A stretch of 63,596 nucleotides of DNA. It comes from Paenibacillus melissococcoides. Lineage in GTDB: Bacteria; Bacillota; Bacilli; Paenibacillales; Paenibacillaceae. Below the pieces are notes generated by a model. It was given only the letters and a program-made list of their open reading frames with translations, did no database searches and had not been told where the DNA came from. The position numbers were made by a program, and so were the translations under genes. Below, piece by piece: positions 59,288 through 63,596 of this stretch (its first letter is position 1; the number at the start of each line of letters is the position of its first letter). The stretch spans positions 1 through 63,596 of the forward strand of contig CALYLO010000010.1 of assembly GCA_944800085.1 (NCBI GenBank), given 5' to 3'.

Positions 59288-59947
59288 TTCGGTTTTTCTT
59301 TTTAACTCTTCGTTTAATCTTTCAGCAAAGTGTTCAAGAACATATTGTTTTACATAAAGTGTTCTCTTTAACGTATCTTCCCGTTTGAAGAATACACCAG
59401 TCCTAATCATTCGCTCTGATGCGGGTAACGCTGCCCATTTATTCAGTGCTTCGATTTCTAATTGCATATTAATCCTGTTATTTGTAATCATATTTGTTAC
59501 TGTTTGTTGTCGTTCTTCAATTTTTTTGGTTTCGTTTGTCTCTTGTATTAATAAGAGTTTATTGTTCAATACTTGAGTGTGTTGTTCGAGCATTCTTTGG
59601 AACTCGAGGCTCATTACTTGACGTATTTCTTCAATATCAGTAGATTGGCCGTTCTCTGAAGTAAAGTCTGGAGGAAACGGTCTAGTTTCCTGCTTGTCAG
59701 TTTGCAAATAACCATAAATCCCATCAAACGTCCAACCTTGATCTCTAAGAGTAACTATAAGCTTGCCAATCTCTAAGTCTAGTCCATCAAAAACACGCTG
59801 CTTATCAGCTGCTCTAGTTACATAGTGGATACGTTTTTCTTCAAGCGTGTTAAACCACTTACTTACGGTTGTATAATGCTTTCCCACTTTAGATGAGAAA
59901 TCCGCTAGTTGATAATATTGTTCTTCTTGCAATTTACCTTCTTCCAA
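59276..59947 (-). CDS. tubY: TubY-like MerR/coiled-coil regulator
   Basis: A 223-residue protein. An N-terminal winged HTH (YYQLADFSSKVGKHYTTVSK, LIVTLRDQGWTFDGIYGYL) of MerR-like character is followed by a long coiled coil (residues of about 115-175, MSLEFQRMLEQHTQVLNNKL) and a basic C-terminal helix, as in TubY or DUF3967-type proteins encoded beside tubRZ. TubY modulates tubRZ transcription in related plasmids and phages. TTG 59947 is chosen because GGAGGTG lies just before; GTG 59959 falls in that site. It is divergent from tubR with TAGTCTA repeats between. Confidence 0.72.
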   Translation of the reverse strand: MEEGKLQEEQYYQLADFSSKVGKHYTTVSKWFNTLEEKRIHYVTRAADKQRVFDGLDLEIGKLIVTLRDQGWTFDGIYGYLQTDKQETRPFPPDFTSENGQSTDIEEIRQVMSLEFQRMLEQHTQVLNNKLLLIQETNETKKIEERQQTVTNMITNNRINMQLEIEALNKWAALPASERMIRTGVFFKREDTLKRTLYVKQYVLEHFAERLNEELKRKTETDH

Positions 59948-59979
59948 CGTACTGAACACCTCCTATTCACAAAGAAATC

Positions 59980-60187
59980 TAGTCTATCACTTGTCACTAG
60001 CTTATCAATAGTCTATTGAATAATCAATTGGCTAGACTAGTAATAGTGAATAGTCTAGCCATAATATATGAGTGATATTCTGCTAAAGCATAAATTGCAA
60101 CGCAATATTTACATTGAGAAACTATTTGTGTATCCAACAATGCCTTTTAAATAAACTATAACTAGTCTAGCGCTAGTGGGTAGACTA
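59980..60187. promoter_or_regulatory. TAGTCTA operator cluster
   Basis: TAGTCTA occurs at 59980, 60009, 60051 and 60163, and its inverse TAGACTA at 60033 and 60181. GGCTAGACTA (60030-60039) and TAGTCTAGCC (60051-60060) form a perfect inverted repeat with an 11-nt spacer. Likely binding sites for the adjacent TubY-like protein controlling divergent promoters. Confidence 0.68.
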
Positions 60188-60297
60188 TTGATACTCGAGT
60201 AGTGATAGATTACTAGACATGAAAATATTCTCGAAACATGGTTGTTGCTTGTTAATTTAAACCATGATATATTAACTAATAGAAAAGTTGTGTGTCG

Positions 60298-60347
60298 TAA
60301 CGAAACATAACGACACCTAATGACACGTAATGACGCATATCGACAGG
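60298..60347. other. tubC-like centromere iterons
   Basis: Five tandem 10-bp units: TAACGAAACA, TAACGACACC, TAATGACACG, TAATGACGCA, TATCGACAGG. They end just before the tubR ribosome site, the position of tubC in known TubRZ loci, and recur downstream of the TubY-like gene. Confidence 0.78.
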
Positions 60348-60366
60348 AGAGTGGAGGTGAATAGGA

Positions 60367-60753
60367 GTGAATGGTGAAGGGATTGCAGGTTTTGTTAGTA
60401 TAGAAGAGATATGTAAAAAGCACATAAGAGGAGCAGTTATGGATGTTTTTTATTTGGTATTAACAAATGGAAACATCTCTAAAGCAGAAATGATTCGGGA
60501 GTTTCTGAAATATGATCCAGATCCGAATGCTAAACCCTCTAAATATAGAGTAATGGTGGATGTGGCTGTAGCCAAATTGCATGGAGCGTTATTTATAGAT
60601 AGTTGGGATTCTGGAAACTCTGCTCCATATTTTCTTACACAATACGGTAAAGAAGCGGATCAAGTATTAAAGACAATGTTTGAGGAAGATTCAACGATTT
60701 TATTACTAGGATCTAAGATTATGGCTAAAGCGATGATAGAGGAGGAAGGGTAA
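60367..60753 (+). CDS. tubR: TubR-like centromere-binding protein
   Basis: A 128-residue winged-helix protein (FYLVLTNGNISKAEMIREFL, YRVMVDVAVAKLHGALFIDS) encoded directly before tubZ, as in type III partition loci. TubR binds the iterated centromere and links it to TubZ filaments. The start is GTG with GGAGGTG 8 nt upstream; the last base of its stop codon is the first base of tubZ. Identification rests on position, size and HTH character. Confidence 0.82.
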   Translation: MNGEGIAGFVSIEEICKKHIRGAVMDVFYLVLTNGNISKAEMIREFLKYDPDPNAKPSKYRVMVDVAVAKLHGALFIDSWDSGNSAPYFLTQYGKEADQVLKTMFEEDSTILLLGSKIMAKAMIEEEG

Positions 60754-62075
60754 TGCAAGCAATGATCGACGAAAAATGGAATCTGGAAGGGTTTGTTAAT
60801 CAACGCAACGCTGAAGCAGGGCTCCGTGCAGGGTTTGTTGGTATTGGACAGGGCGGGGGAAAAATGGTTGACGCTATTGCGAGCATTAAAAATCCAAAAA
60901 CTTTGAAACAGGTTTACCCATGCATTGTTGTGAATAGTAATCTTGGGGATATGGACAAAGTTAAGAATGTACCTGCTCGTTTAAAATTCCCGTTGTCCGG
61001 TTATGAAAGAGGCGTAGGGAAGGATCCAGAGACAGGTAGACAAGCTTTTCTCGATAACGGAGAATCAATCTTTGAAGCCATTTCAACGGAAATGGGGCAT
61101 TGTGATGTTATTTTTGTTGTTGTTTCCTTAGGGGGAGGAACGGGTACAGGCGCATTAAATGAGCTCGTTGATGCAATTAGTAGATTTTTAGGAAAACCTG
61201 TTATAGCTCTTACTAGCTTACCTCGGCCAAACGAGGTAGAAAGTAAAAATGCATATAATTGTTTAGCAGAATTAGTGCCAAAACTAAATCAAGTGGAAGA
61301 AGTTGATGGTCAACAGTTTCGGTTGCTTGAATCGTTAATTATCTTGGACAATGAGAAGATATTTAATGAACACATTGAGGATCCAGAGGTACATGGGCTT
61401 ACATGGGACTATTACAGTAACTATAAGCTCGCAGGATTACTTCACGAATGGAGTGTTTTAACTAGCTTAGGAAGTGATTATACTGTTGACGCTGCAGATT
61501 TGTTAAACCACATCCTTTTGGGCGGGGTAATTACCTTTGCTAAAAAGAAAATCAATCTCGATGAATATAAGAATCAAGAGGATTTAATTGCTGAGATTGT
61601 ATCTACATATAGAGGGCAAAACGTTCTAGCTAATGGATTCGACTATGAAAATGACATGAGAAGTATGGCATTGGTAGTCGTGATGCCGAAAGATAGAGAG
61701 AATGATATTAATCAGGATACTTTGGAGCTGATACGTTCGGCAATGAGAGAAGAGTTGCCTAATGTTAACTTCTATCCAGGTTCTGTTTCTTACGGTAGTA
61801 AGAAGCATGCTATCGTTTATACAATGGCGAACATGGGGGGGCTTCCTGAAAGGGCAAAAAATCTTAGAGAAGAAGTGCAGAGGTTACAGTTATTGCGCGA
61901 AGAGAGCGAAAGCAAAGCTTCTGGTTTCAATATTGGTAAGAAAATTGAGAGTGGTGGATCTTTCACTAGAAAACCAATCGCTACCGGAACGAATCCATTT
62001 TCAAAATCAAGCGTTCAAGAAACAAACACTAAAAACCCTGACAAACCATTTAATCCATTTGGTAAGACAAAATGA
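60753..62075 (+). CDS. tubZ: TubZ tubulin-like partition GTPase
   Basis: A 440-residue GTPase that forms treadmilling filaments for plasmid segregation. The tubulin signature is VSLGGGTGTGALNEL near residues 124-138; the N-terminal glycine-rich GIGQGGGKMVDAI contacts nucleotide; SLPRPNEVESKNAYN and DNEKIF match the following T-loops. The C-terminal tail is basic and Pro/Phe-rich (KPFNPFGKTK), as expected for TubR binding. It overlaps tubR by one base, with GAGGAGGAAGGG upstream. Confidence 0.95.
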   Translation: MQAMIDEKWNLEGFVNQRNAEAGLRAGFVGIGQGGGKMVDAIASIKNPKTLKQVYPCIVVNSNLGDMDKVKNVPARLKFPLSGYERGVGKDPETGRQAFLDNGESIFEAISTEMGHCDVIFVVVSLGGGTGTGALNELVDAISRFLGKPVIALTSLPRPNEVESKNAYNCLAELVPKLNQVEEVDGQQFRLLESLIILDNEKIFNEHIEDPEVHGLTWDYYSNYKLAGLLHEWSVLTSLGSDYTVDAADLLNHILLGGVITFAKKKINLDEYKNQEDLIAEIVSTYRGQNVLANGFDYENDMRSMALVVVMPKDRENDINQDTLELIRSAMREELPNVNFYPGSVSYGSKKHAIVYTMANMGGLPERAKNLREEVQRLQLLREESESKASGFNIGKKIESGGSFTRKPIATGTNPFSKSSVQETNTKNPDKPFNPFGKTK

Positions 62076-62077
62076 TC

Positions 62078-62109
62078 AAAAAGGCGCTCCTCTGTGGGCG
62101 CCTTTTTTT
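62078..62109 (+). terminator. terminator after tubZ
   Basis: AAAAAGGCGC pairs perfectly with GCGCCTTTTT around a 10-nt loop, followed by TTTG. It starts 2 nt after the tubZ stop. Confidence 0.92.
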
Positions 62110-62164
62110 GCGTTTCTGAACGGTCGTCTACTAGGTCCTCGTAACCAATTGCCTATAGTGATAA

Positions 62165-63185
62165 GGTGAACCTGCAGCTGGCATAAGCGGTCAGCCGGGA
62201 TGTCAGGATTCGCCTGATTCGGCAATGATCAGCAAGTGATAGTTGAAGAAGGCGCTCGGTGAGAAATGGCCAGAAGTGCGGAAATGTCGATTTTCCAGAA
62301 GCGAACGGGTCACTTTGAGTCCTGGCTTATTAGGAATGAAGAGCAGCTGGTCTACAGTTGCGCTCGATGCCGAACAGTAGGCGGCAGCCAAGCTGGAATA
62401 GTGTGAACCTGCAGCATGGCCAAAATGGTCAGCCGGCACGCCTGGCTTCGCCTGCGCCGGCAATGATCACAGGGGGTAGTTGAAGTCGTAGCGCCGGCGA
62501 GGAATAGCCAGGAACGCGGAGCTGTCGACTCTCCGGAGGCGATCGTGCTCGCTGCAGTTCTTGGCTTGGGCATACGAAATAAGAGCAGTTGGTCTTCAGC
62601 AGCGCTCGATGCTGGACAGCAGGCGGTCAATCCGGAATAGAGCCAACCTGCATCGTGGTCAAAGGAATCAGTCGGCATGCCTGGCTTGGCCCGCGCCGGT
62701 AATGATCAGCAGGGGGATAGTAAAGACTGGTGCCTGGCAAGGAAGAACCAGGGATGCGAAGCTGCGGAGGCGATCGGACTTGCAGCATCTCCTGGACTTG
62801 GGCATACGAAATAAGAACAGCTGGTCTTCAGCTGCGATCGATGCCGAACAGCAGGCGGCGCCAATCTTGGAATAGTGTGAACCTGCATCGTGGCCAAAAG
62901 GGTCAGCTGGGATGCCTGACTTCGTCTGCGTCGGCAATGGGCCGTTAGTTTGATAATTGAGGCGTGGCGTCTGCCAAAGAAGGGCCGGGAACGCGGAGCT
63001 GTCAGTTGTCCAGAGGCGAACGAACTCACTGTGGATCCTGGCATTAGGCTGGGAACGAAGAGCAACTGGCCTTCAGCTGAGCTTGATGCCAGCAGCTAGC
63101 GACGGCCAAGTCAGTACCAACCTGCAGCAAGGCAAAGAATCAGCCAGTAGTTATGGCTTCGCATGCGCTGTAATGAGTACCATCG
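62165..63185. repeat. four tandem 237-bp family repeats
   Basis: Unit starts (GAACCTGCAG-type) lie at 62165, 62403, 62640, 62876 and 63114, so spacings are 236-238 bp; the last unit is cut short. Units carry GCCGGCAATGATCAGCAGG, CTGTCGATTTTCC, GAGCAGCTGGTCTTCAG and GCTCGATGCCGAACAG. The same family occurs at 19782-20040 and 20610-20790. No convincing genes. Confidence 0.9.
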
Positions 63186-63192
63186 TCTAAAA

Positions 63193-63216
63193 TAAAAAAG
63201 CACCCAATTAGGGTGC
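63193..63216 (-). terminator. terminator of minus-strand HTH operon
   Basis: Read on the minus strand, GCACCC pairs with GGGTGC around TAATT and is followed by TTTTTTATTTTA. It would end transcription coming from 276 through the window junction and 63596. Confidence 0.8.
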
Positions 63217-63226
63217 ATGTACCTTA

Positions 63227-63376
63227 TCATGTGGATAATTCTCGTTTATTACATCTGTACTTCTCAACAGCCGGAAAGCATTTTCCCTTAACACTTATGC
63301 TTACGTCGTCCTCATAGTCTTCTACTATCTCAAGTTTCTTCCCAACCTTAGAAGTAATGAAACCGAAGTTGACGGT
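63227..63376 (-). pseudogene. start-less small reading frame
   Basis: An open frame of 49 codons (...NFGFITSKVGKKLEIVEDY, then DDVSISVKGKCFPAVEKYRC) that looks protein-coding but has no ATG, GTG or TTG. It begins 7 nt after the stop of the HTH gene. It may be a remnant, use a rare ATT start, or be reached by frameshift. Confidence 0.3.
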
Positions 63377-63383
63377 TCATTGA

Positions 63384-63596
63384 TTAATTTTCGTTTGAGT
63401 CATCAAGATAAAACAGATCTTCAATTTGGCAATTAAAATAACTGCATAAACGAACAATCAGTTCTTTATCAACATATTTTAGCTCATTTTCGGCCAGAGA
63501 ATAAATAGTGTTATGACGATAATTTATGGCTATAGCTACTTGATTAAGGTTGGTATTCCTTTCCTTGACCATCTCCTTTAAGCGGCATTTCAGCAA
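63384..63596 (-). CDS. Cro/CI-type HTH regulator at window edge
   Basis: A 70-residue HTH protein (LNQVAIAINYRHNTIYSLAE, LIVRLCSYFNCQIEDLFYLD) of the same small family as the protein at 25-276. The TTG start is exactly the last triplet of the window. If the ends are joined, AGGAGG from positions 8-13 lies 8 nt before the TTG and the gene follows 25-276 by 24 nt, giving a two-regulator operon. Taken as linear, the gene could extend beyond the window. Confidence 0.75.
   Translation of the reverse strand: MLKCRLKEMVKERNTNLNQVAIAINYRHNTIYSLAENELKYVDKELIVRLCSYFNCQIEDLFYLDDSNEN

Noticed and set aside
62203..63190. ORFs on both strands in the 237-bp repeats
   Set aside because: Short, overlapping, low-complexity translations created by GC-rich repeats, without ribosome sites.

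Overview
The window reads as one low-to-moderate GC Firmicutes replicon, most likely a complete 63.6 kb conjugative plasmid from a Paenibacillus-like host. The signs are strong AGGAGG-type ribosome binding sites, many GTG and TTG starts, DinR/LexA-type SOS boxes, SLH surface proteins with long fibronectin type III arrays, a copper-amine-oxidase-N 'stalk' protein, a Spo0E-like phosphatase and several small XRE/YozG-like regulators. Joining the two window ends gives the TTG-start gene at 63596 (minus) a well-placed AGGAGG, so the molecule is probably circular.

Layout. 25-276 and 63384-63596 (minus) form a two-gene regulator pair across the ends. 462-19710 is a long plus-strand block. It begins with Tad-type (type IVc) pilus genes: a TadZ/CpaE-like protein with 15 acidic repeats, TadA ATPase, TadB, TadC, a pilin-like peptide, pseudopilins and CpaB/RcpC. 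It continues with two secreted proteins, a prepilin peptidase, a degenerate ParA-like protein, a degenerate actin/ParM-like protein, a coupling-type ATPase and a Replic_Relax protein (candidate relaxase). 19730-20790 is a GC-rich repeat block. 20796-23365 holds an SOS-boxed Y-family polymerase divergent from a tyrosine recombinase that has a 13-6-13 inverted-repeat site in its promoter. 23543-24850 holds small unknown genes. 25468-28300 is the replication region: a structured RNA candidate, terminators, TACATTTGGA iterons on both sides, and a primase-like Rep.

28391-37516 is a second transfer operon of the Clostridium perfringens tcp type: a M23 hydrolase, TcpC/VirB8, a YdjM-like membrane protein, a small VirB2/TcpD-like protein, TcpE, VirB4/TcpF and VirB6/TcpH. 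37707-47076 carries two tandem paralogous FnIII-SLH surface proteins that share about 3.4 kb. 47168-48799 encodes a zinc-motif, SWIM and amidoligase fusion. 48834-57736 is accessory: small regulators, a MqsR-like toxin with a MqsA-Panacea-like antitoxin, an IS1182-family element inserted into a palindromic terminator, a regulon sharing a 19-20 bp operator, an ACP-like protein and a Spo0E-like protein. 57840-59200 is a 219 bp tandem repeat region. 59219-62075 is a type III partition locus (a TubY-like regulator, centromere-like iterons, tubR and tubZ), followed by four 237 bp repeats.

Together the genes cover replication (Rep and iterons), stable inheritance (TubYRZ, a recombinase, a toxin-antitoxin pair), transfer (a tcp-type secretion system plus Tad pilus and surface adhesins) and host interplay (SOS polymerase, Spo0E-like phosphatase, amidoligase). 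Palindromes of the form GTTAAGTGnCACTTAAC lie upstream of the secreted-protein genes, near rep and upstream of the SLH genes, which suggests one plasmid regulator ties these units together. All functions are read from sequence patterns alone; no database search was possible.
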